Part shown: in pieces, positions 45,391 to 56,029 of the stretch | Layout of the letters: each line of letters opens with the position of its first letter | Numbering within the stretch: the first letter of the stretch is position 1 | NCBI RefSeq assembly: GCF_016097555.1 | Contig: NC_054708.1 | Coordinates: forward strand, 19,316,596-19,380,595 | Length of the DNA: 64,000 bases | Source: Gigantopelta aegis | Lineage: Eukaryota; Mollusca; Gastropoda; Neomphalida; Peltospiridae | Direction of reading: 5' to 3' | The notes under the pieces: model-generated | Seen by the model: the letters and a program-made list of their open reading frames with translations, nothing else | Told to the model about the DNA's origin: nothing | Database searches by the model: none | Program-made: the position numbers and the translations under genes

Positions 45391-45577
45391 TTGAATGTCC
45401 CGTAGGATTAAGTCCAAAATATAAAGATCTGTGCAGTTTTCATGAGGTAATTTTAGACATATAATTTGGAAATGTTCATCGAAAAGAAATGGAGCTATTT
45501 GAGTAGTTTTGACTTCGTAAGTTTGCCAAATTGTAGCTTGGGGTCTAGACTGTAGCAAGCAAAGTTTATTGTGGGGA

Positions 45578-45906
45578 AGAAGGAAGGAAGGAAATGTTTT
45601 ATTTAATGACGCACTCAACACATTTTATTTACGGTTATATGGCATCAGACATATGGTTAAGGACCACACAGATATTGAGAGGAAACCTGCTGTTGCCACT
45701 TCATGGGCTACTCTTTTCGATTAACTGTTAGGGATCTTTTATATTACCCATCCCATAGACAGGATATCACATACCACGGCTTTTAATGTACCAGTCGTGG
45801 TGCACTGGCTGGAGCGAGAAAAAGTGCAATGGGCCCACTGACGGGGATCGATCCCAAACTGACCATGCATAAAGCGAGCGCTGTACAACTGGGCTACACC
45901 TCGCCC
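45578..45906 (-). mobile_element. tRNA-derived SINE, full length
   Basis: From AAGGAAGGAAATGTTTTATT (tail) through GGCTACTCTTTTCGATTAAC to the head (GGGATCGATCCC, TACAACTGGGCTACACC). First tail type. Confidence 0.92.
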
Positions 45907-46139
45907 CTTTATTGTGGGGTGTCATCATGCTACAATGTAGTCCGAAGGGACGTAGTAAGTGTGGTTCTTTCTGTTTGAATATTATTACATACCCTGTATA
46001 TAGCTGGTATTCAAAACTTGTGACACCATGTTTCAACCATTTCTCAACCGAAATAGTGAAACCAATGGACACACAAACCAAGAATGTATTACCTACCGTA
46101 CTCACTAAATCCCAATTGAAGTACTTGCATCATTATTAA

Positions 46140-46640
46140 CACAATAAATCTTCCAACAACAACATAAAAAATTTGCCCCCAATTTTAAGAAGGAAGAAAC
46201 TTGCCCTGCACATTAAGAAAGTATTGACTTAATGTTCGCCATGCACTGCCACTAGTTTCAATGGAAAATATACTGAAAAACAAGAAACAAATTTAGTTTG
46301 GGGGGGGGGGGGGGTGTCCAACACCAAAAATCCTCTCCATGCACATGTATCTGGTGCTAATTGAGCTTTTAAAATAACAATGATAAATTAAAACATTTCA
46401 AAAACATTTACATTAGAAAACATTTACATTTCGGACTAGATGAGACAATATGAATTTAAATGAATATATCAATGACAACATTTAACTTTATGACTATGGT
46501 TGTGAAAAAGGTATGCTATTGCCAATGCACAAATGACAAAATAAAAGAAATGTTTATAAAAATACTGATAAACACAGCGTAAGGATAAGCCTCAGTGCAT
46601 GTCCCAGTTTCTTTATACACAAAAAATCCTGTTATTTTCA
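46140..46640. other. Intergenic, no gene seen
   Basis: AT-rich apart from the poly-G tract. Confidence 0.5.
46300..46314. repeat. Poly-G tract
   Basis: Fifteen G residues. Confidence 0.95.
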
Positions 46641-46659
46641 ATCAGTATTAACCCGAGTA

Positions 46660-47110
46660 GGCCTACTGAGTGACATTGCCAATGTTTATGTGACATAGGA
46701 CCGTATACGTATAGCGTACCCACCAACTCTGTCATATTCTTGAAACAAACGGATCAAATTTGACCATTTCAAACACTACAACGTCGTCGTATGAACTTTC
46801 ACGACACACTGCGACATCTACTGTCAAATGATTTTGTTTGGGTTTATAATTTCCGGGGTCACACTCGACCTTTCGTCTCTCACAAGAACTCGGTATGTTT
46901 CGGAAAAATAACGGAAATTGACGAAGTCCGCCAACGGATTATCCCTACGTTCAGCCAGACGTTTTCCGCGTAACGTTTGCAAACTATTTTGACTGGTTCC
47001 CGAATTGGTCATTCGGTTTAATGTGTTGCGTAAAAACCAGTCTAACAAGCGTTAGCGACAAACGGCTGGCTGAACTTAACCCCAGTTAAAGTTAGAACGT
47101 TCTGCACGTG
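46660..47110. promoter_or_regulatory. CpG-richer block, candidate promoter or 5' exon of the RNF24-like gene
   Basis: CpG steps (ACGTCGTCGTATG, GACGTTTTCCGCGTAACG, TTCCGGGGTCACACTCGACC) are far denser than in the neighbouring DNA. It lies about 3.8 kb upstream of the first recognised RNF24-like exon on the same strand. No splice donor can be chosen with confidence. Confidence 0.3.
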
Positions 47111-47795
47111 CACCATTCGTTTGTATTGTTGGTGGACGCAAAGTTGCTCGAGTTTCACACTTCTGGACAGATGAAGGGGAAAAAGGGGAAAAACACGAAA
47201 TACGCAGAATTAAGGTTCGACACATTGGTTTTACGCAAATATCTAATAGTATCAGTTTTAATGCAAATACCAGAGTCGTACCTATATATTATAAAAGGCC
47301 AATAAAACGAGAATGAACAACAAATTAACATGAAGGCCCAATTTCACAAAACATCGTAAGTAGGGACCGCGGACACTTTCCAAATATGAGAAGGATGATA
47401 ACGATTATTTAATGTACTGATGGAATACTTTTTAAAGAACTGTTTTAAACAATATATATATATTTTTTAATTACCCCAACCCCCCCCAAACAGTTTTTCC
47501 ATTAAGGGGAAATAACTCCGTTTAGCAAAAATTGGCACAGTGAAATGTTTTTAAATTTAAGCCTTATTTGGGGTTTTAATACCTTAATTAGCATTTATAA
47601 CCCCATAAATATTTCCACCAAATTGTCATTAAAATAGTCCCAAGTGTTTTTTCAATGCTAAAAAAGGACCATTCACTTGCCTCAGGTATATGTTACATGA
47701 ATTTTGTTTCAGTATATCGCTTTTATAAGTTTTCTAAATTAATTAAATCAATATCTTTTGACATTATATATATAGCATAATACATATATAATAAT
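47111..47795. other. Intergenic, no gene seen
   Basis: AT-rich, nothing recognised. Confidence 0.5.
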
Positions 47796-48053
47796 CAACC
47801 ACGGATCCAAGGGAAGGGTTTTAGGGGGTGTACCCGCCCTTTTAAAATGCCCAGACGTTTATAGTTGTTTATTATGTAATATCTTGGTCAGCTGTATATT
47901 TTTTATAGACGTTTATTATGTAATGCAAGTTACTTTTATTTTGACTTTTTGGGGTGCTCTTTTTCTACATTGCATCTACACTATGAGCATATACTATAGC
48001 TGCCCTTTTTAAACCTTGCAACCTTCCCTAAAAAAATCATGGATCCACCCCTG
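47796..48053. mobile_element. hAT-like MITE (CAGGGGTGGATCC type)
   Basis: ACGGATCCAAGGGAAGGGTT at the left is mirrored by AACCTTCCCTAAAAAAATCA and GGATCCACCCCTG at the right. The flanks ATAATAAT and ATAATATA are close to an 8-base duplication. Confidence 0.65.
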
Positions 48054-48234
48054 ATAATATAGATTATATTATGTATATGGTCCAGTTCAAGAATACAGTG
48101 CTTGATATTACCAACATTTTAATATACTTGTACAGTTGAGGTCAGCTGCAAGTGTTTAAACATTGAAGATAAAAATGTCTGTTCACAATAGCTTATATTG
48201 AAATAATATATATGCTGACCCAACAGGTTTTGTT

Positions 48235-48383
48235 AAAATAGGTCATTTTTGGATGGTTAACCTCATCAGATGGATAAGTTACTTGAAATTTAGTACTTGA
48301 TTAAAACATAAACAAAGGTCCATCATTTTACACCCACAGAAAATGCACCAACAGAGAGATGTATAACATGCCATCAAAGTTAT
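48235..48383. repeat. Left part of duplicated unit, copy 1 (split by the DIRS-like element)
   Basis: AGGTTTTGTTAAAATAGGTC to CCATCAAAGTTAT aligns with 54030-54200 (AGGTTGGTTATAAGAGGTTA to CTATCAAAGTTAT). Continues at 53613. Confidence 0.6.
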
Positions 48384-48560
48384 TTAGAAAATTTGTTTCT
48401 AATTTTCATTATTATTCATACTTACCTAGTACTAGCACAACAACAATGTTATATGACCCTGAGTTATAACCTCCACTGCAGAATTATCTCCCCTTGCCGG
48501 ATGTATAACCTACACCCACGAATGGGTAGACCGTATATCCTCGTTATCGATTCAAAATCC
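48384..48560. repeat. DIRS-like terminal inverted repeat, 3' side
   Basis: ACTAGCACAACAACAATGTT to ATATCCTCGTT is the inverted counterpart of the right end of the element. Confidence 0.9.
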
Positions 48561-48608
48561 GGAATGACTGAATCAAAAAAGACCTCCCTCGGGGCAGGTG
48601 GGAGGTAA

Positions 48609-48716
48609 CGGTTGTTGTGCTAGTACTAGGTAAGTATGAATAATAATGAAAATTAGAAACAAATTTTCTAATAGTCTTATTCAACTTACCGTACTAGCAC
48701 AACAACAATGCTATAA
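48609..48716. repeat. DIRS-like internal complementary region
   Basis: The first half (GTTGTTGTGCTAGTACTAGG to AACAAATTTTCTAA) is complementary to the outermost left end. The second half (TAGTCTTATTCAACTTACCG to AACAATGCTATA) is complementary to the outermost right end. The join between them marks both termini. Confidence 0.92.
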
Positions 48717-49242
48717 CAGACGTGATATAACACCGTTAAAGCACGAGAATTTAACATTAAAGGGAGGAGGTAAGAAAACAAGGCAGACTTGCCCATTCAA
48801 CCAGTAGTGTTCGTCTCAAGTAATGATACAGTGAAAAAGCAACCCACATCATACGAGGTATAAAATGTCAAAGTGACTTAAATTGAAGAACTACAACCCC
48901 AATTAAAAGTAAACCAAGTTAACAAGGTGAGGAAACCCGCACACCAAATAATGGTAAAAGACACTCGACTGCCCCAGATAGTCAACCATCCAACCCCCCA
49001 CTCTCCAAACAGGAGGTGGAGAACTATCTCCCAGAAAGACTGCCGCTAGCGACCGGAAGAAATAAGGGTCGCCGCCTACTCGTGGCCCTGCACACCGAAA
49101 CGACTTGCTGCCCTGCAATGACTGATTGAATCCGCCGAGTTCCGTCCGGACCAACAGCCATATCACGGAAATAAAACTGGTCAAACACCTTGAAAATGTC
49201 CAAAGAATCATGGAAATTAAGGGAAGCAGAAATCGCTCGAAT

Positions 49243-50110
49243 CTAATGAGGTTGAACGGAGACATTCCGCAGAACATGATCACCCGCCTTCTCATATGCC
49301 AGTTTGATGGTTGCAGCAATCCATCTCGACAAAGCATTCTTCGTAATGTCTCCCGGTTGGCGTGTGAAAGAGATAAACAGTCTCTTAGTGTTTTGCCGGA
49401 GATTTCTAGTACGCTCCAAATAGAATTTCAAAGCCCGCACCGGACAAAGAAGTCTATCAGAATTATCCGCAGAAAGTGTACGAGATAAACACTGAATGAT
49501 GGCCGGAGGAAACTCTTCCCCTGGCACCTGGTTCTTAGTCACGAAAACAGGATCAGTACGTAACGTAACTGACCCGTCCGTATTGTAATCCACCAAATCA
49601 TGCAAAAAAGCATGAATCTCACTAATACGACCGCAAGCCGCTAGTGAGACCAGAAACAGTTTTCCACGTCCAATGACGAAGACTGGTGAATTTCAAAGGC
49701 TCGTAGGGCTTGCCTTTGAGTGCATGCAGAACTAGAAAAACATTCCATTTAGGCAAAATGGAAGGCTTCTCGACCATGTTTTGCAACGACTTAAGCAAGT
49801 CATGCAACATGAAATTCGTTGAGAAATCTTGATATCCACACTGCCTCAGAGTAGTGAAAATGGACGAGCGGTGACTTCTCACTGTTTGAACCTTCAGCTG
49901 TTTTTCTTGGACAAGAGCCAGAAAGTACTCTGCTAAGTCATTAACAGTAGGCGACAAGGGATCTACGTCCCTCTCAGTCGCCCAACGAACCCAAGCGCGC
50001 CAGTGACACTGGTAGATCCTCTCCATAGACAGGCGCTTCGAAGAGGAGACGACCTCAGCAACCTGTTTAGAAAAGCCTCGGTTTCGGAGGGAAACCCTGA
50101 CAACCGCCAC
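49243..50110 (-). pseudogene. DIRS-like tyrosine recombinase region (fossil)
   Basis: Contains an N-terminal SAM-like core-binding part (YQCHWRAWVRWATERDVDPL and following helices) and, further on, the catalytic-domain part (CPVRALKFYLERT, LFISF, ISRW-like helix). Known role in DIRS elements: integration of circular DNA. Part of the broken element; not functional as it stands. Confidence 0.85.
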
Positions 50111-50113
50111 GCG

Positions 50114-51410
50114 TTAAGTCGGGAAAACCCCCGGCTTTGGATGCCACTCTGTCCGATGCAGTCTTTGACTGAGCAGATCGGGTATCAACCGCACCGGCTC
50201 CTGCACTAAAAGTGACAGGAGCGGAGGAAACCAGGCTTGAGCTGCCCAACTCAGGGCTACGAGCGTGACCTGACAAGGTTGCTGTCTGATCTTTGCCAGA
50301 ACCTTGCCAAGCAGAACCGGAGGGGGAAAGGTGTAAAAATCCAGTCCCGTCCAGTCATGCTCAACGCATCGTACTCCAGTGCCAGTGGGTCTGGTCCCGG
50401 TGATACAAACACTGGCAACTGACTGTTCAGGCGAGTGGCAAACATATCGAGTTAAGGACTCCCCCACAACTGAAGAACTCGATAAGCCACCGTCCGGTGC
50501 AACATCCACTCCGTCTGAACCGGGGAACGACGACTCGAAGCGTCCGCCAAGACATTCACGGACGAAGGAATGTGTTTGGCTGATAACACCACTCCCCAAT
50601 CGTTGCACCATTCCAGAATCTCCAAAGCCGCAAGACTCAATGACAGGGATTTTGTGCCTCCCCACCGATTGAGGTACGCAACAACCGACGTGTTGTCCAA
50701 CCTCAACAAAATTTGACGATGTCAAATAACAGTCCTGAAATGGAGACAAGCGTGACGCACTGCTTCCATCTCCAACAGGTTGATGTGACGACTCCTCTCT
50801 GAAGGAGACCACACCCCTGACAGATGTTGATCCAGAAAGTGTGCACCAAACCCCTCGAGGGAAGCATCGGTAAACAGGACCAACTCTGGAGAAAGTGGGT
50901 GTAAAGGAACGGTCTGGGACATACACTTGTCCACTAGACACTCTTGGATCGGAAGAATGAACCAAGGCCCCAATGGTATCACCAAATCCCAGCTGAGACC
51001 ATCCCACACTCGGGACAAATGCCATTTAAGCTGTCTCTTGAACCGTCCGAACCGCACATTCGGTGCCGCTAGCAATTCGAGATGGCCTATCAACACATGG
51101 ATCATTGCACCAACGTCATGAAATTGTGAAGTCGCGAATCCGTCGGAAGAACGGACGCCTCCACAAGGTTGAAAACCACCCCGAGATAAGTGAAAATCTG
51201 CGTTGGCACTAATTCCGACTTGACCCAATTGGGAATAAATCCCAATCGGAAAATCATGTCGAACTCCACGCCCACGAGACATGCCGTCTGTGACGTCGCC
51301 GGAATTGACCAATCGTCCAGGTAATTGTGCATCCGTATACCCAACAGATGTACACGCCCCACCACTGCCTTTACTACCTGAGTAAAGAAGTGAGGGCTTG
51401 TGGCCAATCC
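50114..51410 (-). pseudogene. DIRS-like reverse transcriptase and RNase H region (fossil)
   Basis: The reverse-transcriptase core shows MHNYLDDWSIPA and WVKSELVPTQIFTYLGVVF, typical of DIRS/Pat reverse transcriptases. RNase H follows with LVLFTDASLEGFGAHF, INLLEMEAVRHA, LDNTSVVAYLNR and ADASSR. A segment like DALS..W.GLDFYTFPP, found after RNase H in DIRS elements, follows. Broken across frames. Confidence 0.9.
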
Positions 51411-53360
51411 GAACGGCAGAACTTGAAACTCACACTGACATTAGGAGATGGGTGGCAGTGTGCCTTCACCCTAGCGGAAACGACGGCTGGATGTGAAAGA
51501 AGGAAACTCCCAATGTCTTATACGAAAATGTGGACAAAACCTTCGCCGCAGGCAACAGTTTCCCGGTAGCTAACGCTGCCGGAAACTCTTCCACCACCGC
51601 CCCCAAAATACGATCGATATCCGCAATCAAAGCATCAATCTCCGCAAGAGATTCATGCGCCTCGTGTGCTAACGACAAGCCGAAATCCTGCCGTGGAGCA
51701 TCCGTCGCTAAAGGCCGGTTTCCAAAATGAAACACCCTTGTAAGACTGAGCAGCCTCCTCCAACGGAATTGCATCCGCGCACACCAGTCGGACCTGTTTC
51801 CGTACAAAACAAAGCACCGCCTGGTAATCATAATCGCCGTCCGGCATACCATTGGCCAAATTGGGAATCTCATCGAGCACCGAACCTGGTGCCGACACTT
51901 CCCCCGAACCACACATTGATTCCTCTTCCGGAGAAGTCATTTTTTGAAACGATGCGCCATGCGCTGACCGTAATGAAAACGAAACTGCATGGACAGGACA
52001 ATGCGGAATGGCCGAATCTGCAAACTGATCCAACCCCGGTCTCGCTGGAAACCCATGCGCTGACCGTAATGGAAACGAAACTGCATGGACAGGACAATGC
52101 GGAATGGCCGAATCTGCAAACTGATCCAACCCTGGTCTCGCTGGAAACCCTGGCGGTGGAGGGACTGGTAGAGGTGATTCCCCTAGCCAGGCCATGAAAT
52201 TCTCAAAAAGAGAAACATAGACCCCCCGGGTCTGCCCCTGAGGGCGACCCAAAACCATTGGACCCTGAACGAAAGGTTCCGCCCACGCAGTCGAGGGATA
52301 ACGCCTGGAACCTCTACCCCGATCTGACAGGTCCGGATTGACCATCGGTGTAGACACAGGCGCACCCAAGAAAGCTGCCAAAGCAGACGACGGGACTGGT
52401 GGTGTCGGTTGAACTGGACCGTCAGGAAATTCGTACACGTACGAATCCTGCACCGAATTCTGAACCCAACGTACCACGTGTGGATTAGCCAACCCAGTTG
52501 ACGTAGCCACATGCGAACGATCTAAAAGTTGATGACGCTGTACAGGCGCCCCAACAACAGAAGGTCGCCCACTGACGTCGCACCCGGCTCCGTAACCGAG
52601 ACAACGTGGCTCGATCACCGAAGTAGTGCTGAAAGACGCGTTGGCCGAAACGGCGCCCTCGGACACCACAACCAACCCTGCACCAGAAATGTGGTGAGAC
52701 AAATGACTTCTTTCTAGAGCTAATTGACCCCTCCACAGAAGGACCGATAACCCTGCCCCCACCAGCAAGATGGGGAGTCGGAACTGAGAGACACAGTCGT
52801 TCCTGCCACGACTGCACTCCCTCTGACTGACGCCCCCGTTACAACCGTAACAGGCGCCGCCTCCACCGACGGAGACAAATGCAAATCCCCAGGTGGAACG
52901 GAGCCCGACCTGGAAGAAACAGCGCCCCCTCCGTGCCAAACGGCGCTTCGGGTTTACTGGTATCACCATGAAAATGGCGAACAGACGAGGAGGTGTCCTT
53001 GCGCCTACCACTTGTCCGCGAGCTCTTTGAACTGGACACCGACTTGCCGACCTACGGCAAATCGGTATGGAGCACGACCCCGGAGGTTGCCACTGTGCTC
53101 CGCCTGTCACGTTCACGTCTAATCATCCTCTTACACTCGGCGTCTTTTGACAGCTTCTTAACCTTCCCCCACGTGGAGGGGGACCAATTTACACAGATAT
53201 GACACTGATGTTCAAAACAACGAGAACGGCATGCCCGACATAACAAATGCTGATCAAACTGGGGCAGTCGTTTAAGACAACCCCCCTCGGCACACACAAC
53301 CAACCGGTTGGAGCCCGAGGAAGCCGTGTCAGACATTAACCCCCTGTGTAAATCACCCAA
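51411..53360 (-). pseudogene. DIRS-like ORF1 / gag-like region (fossil)
   Basis: Starts MSDTASSGSNRLVVCAEGGC, with further paired Cys residues (LCRACRSRC, CHICVNW) as in DIRS/Pat ORF1 proteins. The rest is low in recognisable motifs. A 96-base tandem duplication (about 51955-52150) repeats 32 codons. Broken. Confidence 0.75.
51955..52150. repeat. 96-base tandem duplication in the gag-like region
   Basis: GCGCTGACCGTAATG starts at 51961 and again at 52057; the two units are almost identical. Confidence 0.93.
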
Positions 53361-53469
53361 AAGACTTCATATGTCAGAGTAAAACAAAATTACAAATTAA
53401 TAAACAATTTGACAATTTGAAAATGTTTTTACTACAGAACTCGAACACAACTGCAATGGAGGACTGCAG

Positions 53470-53612
53470 AATCAAAAACGAGGATATACGGTCTACCCAT
53501 GCGCAGGTGTAGGTTATACATCTATCAAGGGGAGATAATTCTGTAGTGGAGGTTATAACTCAGGGTCGTATAGCATTGTTGTTGTGCTAGTACGGTAAGT
53601 TGAATAAGACTA
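53470..53612. repeat. DIRS-like terminal inverted repeat, 5' side
   Basis: AACGAGGATATACGGTCTAC to GTGCTAGTACGGTAAGTTGA, inverted counterpart of 48384-48560. Confidence 0.9.
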
Positions 53613-53940
53613 CTAATAATTCTAAACATCTAAATTTTGTGTTGTAGTCAATCAGCAATGGATTAACCACAATTATGTGACAAAAATAGACACTAGTCAC
53701 AATGACAACACCACTAATGGTGGTCTCCTTAAATTATGACTTTGCCACTGAATAAAATAAAAAATAGCAATTAAAATGAGTTCTGTATTTTGTACAAAGT
53801 TATTTCAATGGATTTTATACCAGTTACAAACGAACATGTGGTTTTCAACCAAAGAAACACTGCAGTGGACTGGTGGCAGTGTGTGGCACTACCAGTCTTC
53901 CTATGCAGTCTCTACATGAAGGTATAATCTGAAAGTTGAC
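53613..53940. repeat. Right part of duplicated unit, copy 1
   Basis: AAACATCTAAATTTTGTGTT, TTTGCCACTGAATAAAATAA and CTATGCAGTCTCTACATG align in order with copy 2 at 54209-54565. Confidence 0.75.
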
Positions 53941-54029
53941 ATTTTGACCTCAGTACCACTTTAATGGCTGACATTTTGACTTGACAAATTTTCCACTGAC
54001 ATTTTGTCCTACATCCGTTAATAATAAAG

Positions 54030-54565
54030 GTTGGTTATAAGAGGTTATTTTTGTGTGATTCCCTAACAACAGATGGGTGAGGGCCACAACAAATGCATTC
54101 ATAATAACAAATCATTGAAAATGTAAACAAATATCTGCCATCTTGTATTGCATTGAAAACACATATAGGACGCTGTTGGTAACAAGCTATCAAAGTTATA
54201 CAATAAATCAAAACATCTAAATTTTGTCATGTACTGCATGAGTAATAAATTAAATATAATTAGCTCACAAAAATAAATACTTGCAATAACGACAACAACA
54301 CTATTTTTCAATAATTAAAGGCGGTATTGTTACTTTTTCAATTTGCCACTGAATAAAACGTAAAGTGGCAAGTAACATGAGTTCTATATTTGGTATAAAA
54401 TTCTATCAATGTATTTCATACCTGTTACAAGTACTGGTGTTCTTACAATACTAAACATAAATGTTTTATACCCCGTTGATGGAACATGTTTTTCAAAAAT
54501 CGCATACAGCAATGGTGTAACGGAAGTGGGTGACGATACTAGTCTTCCGGTGCAGTCTCTGTCGT
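54030..54565. repeat. Duplicated unit, copy 2 (uninterrupted)
   Basis: Diverged direct copy of 48235-48383 plus 53613-53940. It reads through the DIRS insertion point as AAAGTTATACAATAAATCAA. Confidence 0.72.
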
Positions 54566-55257
54566 AAGCCTAGTTTTGCACGTAAACATAAATCTACGAC
54601 TACACCACAATTCTTATTACTATTATAGTGCGATAAAACAAATATAGATAAGAGCACACATATATTTCATTTTCTTTTGTCTTTAAAATACTCCAGTTTC
54701 TATAATGATGTAATTTTCTGCGTGAAATTGATGCCAAATATGTGCAAATGCACGACTGGTAAAACTGCTAGTAACAGACGTAAACTTACGATGTTTAGTA
54801 AAATGAGGCCCCTGGGCTTCTCGATTTTTTGTTTTAGAAATTTACAAACTATATATAGGATCAAGGATGAGTGATTTTCAAAGTTCACTAACCATGATCA
54901 TAAAGCACGTCCCCCCTACACCCCTGCCCTGCTAGGTACAGTTTTGAAAGTAGGATCATAGCCCTACTAACTCTACCGTTCGAGAGGTAGACATGTATTT
55001 TGTCGGTAGGGATTTAAATTTTTTAAAATGACAATAGTAAAAAGTGTTTTCCCCGGGAACCCAACCCTACCTACAGAAAAAGGTCAGACTTTATTGTTTG
55101 GAATGTATTATTTGCACCCCAGAGAATCTCTTCTTTTTTTTAACTCCAGAAAATAGCATATACATCTCGGGGTTTAATTTGTATAGTGTTTCATCTGTTT
55201 ATAAAAAGTAGTCCCCCCCCCCCCCAGGATTTTGATCAGGGAACGGCCCTGGCTACT
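54566..55257. other. Intergenic, no gene seen
   Basis: A C-run at 55213-55227. Otherwise nothing recognised. Confidence 0.5.
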
Positions 55258-55392
55258 GACACATAGGCTAGCTGCTATTTCTAGTGATAAAGCAGCAAGG
55301 TGTCTTTTATATGCCTTTTCCCAAAGGCAAGAAGTACATACCACAGTGTTTAATGTACTAGTTGTGGAGCACTGGTTAGAAGGGAGAGGGGG
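55258..55392 (-). mobile_element. SINE fragment
   Basis: AGCAGCAAGGTGTCTTTTAT, then TACATACCACAGTGTTTAAT and GTTGTGGAGCACTGGTTAGA, minus orientation. Confidence 0.75.
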
Positions 55393-55424
55393 ACCGGAGT
55401 CTGAGGACAATCAGTTGTCGGTAC

Positions 55425-55690
55425 CCCATCATTATGTCCATTGGGCTATTTCTCGTTCCAACCAGTGCTCTACAATTGTTGTAACAAAGGCCGTGGTATG
55501 TACTATCCTGTCTGGGATGCTGCATATAAAAGATCCCTTGCTGCTAATTAATCTGAAAGTCCATTAAGTGGTGGCACCAGGTTTCCTCTCTAATTATCTG
55601 TGTAATCCTAAACCATATGTCCAACATTATATAACTGTAATTAAAATGTGTTGAGTGTGTCATTCAATAAATCATTCCTTCGTTCTGTTT
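55425..55690 (+). mobile_element. tRNA-derived SINE, head-truncated
   Basis: CCATTGGGCTATTTCTCGTT to AAAGATCCCTTGCTGCTAAT and the first tail type. Head-to-head with the fragment before it. Confidence 0.85.
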
Positions 55691-55811
55691 TCCTTTCAAT
55701 TATTTTTGCACAAATACAAAATAAAATTTAGATTTTATTATACATGAATATCTTTGATTGTTCTAAATCAAGTTTCAACATTGTTTGTAATTATTATTTG
55801 TATTGTTCCAG

Positions 55812-56028
55812 TCCACCCATTGGGCTATTTCTCGTTCCAGCCAGTGCACCACAAATGGTATATCAAAGGTGGTGGTATGTGCTGTCCTGTCTGTGAGATG
55901 GTGCATATAGAAAAAATGTAGCGTGTTTCCTCTGATGTCAGAAGTACCAAATGTTTAACATCCAGTAGCCGATGATTAATTAATCAGTGTGCTTCAGTGG
56001 TGTTATTAAACAAAACCAACTTTCTTTA
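55812..56028 (+). mobile_element. tRNA-derived SINE, head-truncated, second tail type
   Basis: CCCATTGGGCTATTTCTCGT, GTGGTATGTGCTGTCCTGTC, then CCAAATGTTTAACATCCAGT and GTGGTGTTATTAAACAAAAC. Confidence 0.85.
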
Positions 56029-56029
56029 A

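Larger units (their letters stand above)
48384..53612 (-). mobile_element. DIRS-like tyrosine-recombinase retrotransposon (fossil)
   Basis: About 5.2 kb. The two ends are inverted terminal repeats of roughly 150 bases (48384-48560 and 53470-53612). Next to the left one lies an internal complementary region (48609-48716), the hallmark of DIRS-1 elements. In sense order (minus strand): a Cys-rich gag-like ORF, reverse transcriptase with YLDD, RNase H, and a tyrosine recombinase instead of an integrase. No target duplication, as expected for the family. Broken: the coding region is scattered over several frames, with very roughly five to ten interruptions. The inverted repeats are still similar, suggesting moderate age. 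Confidence 0.92.

Noticed and set aside
46824-47048. 74-codon frame in the CpG-dense block
   Set aside because: Not recognisable; kept only as a candidate promoter or 5' exon region.
48384-48716. A free-standing fold-back element
   Set aside because: The inverted arms are explained as the DIRS-like terminal repeat plus its internal complementary region.
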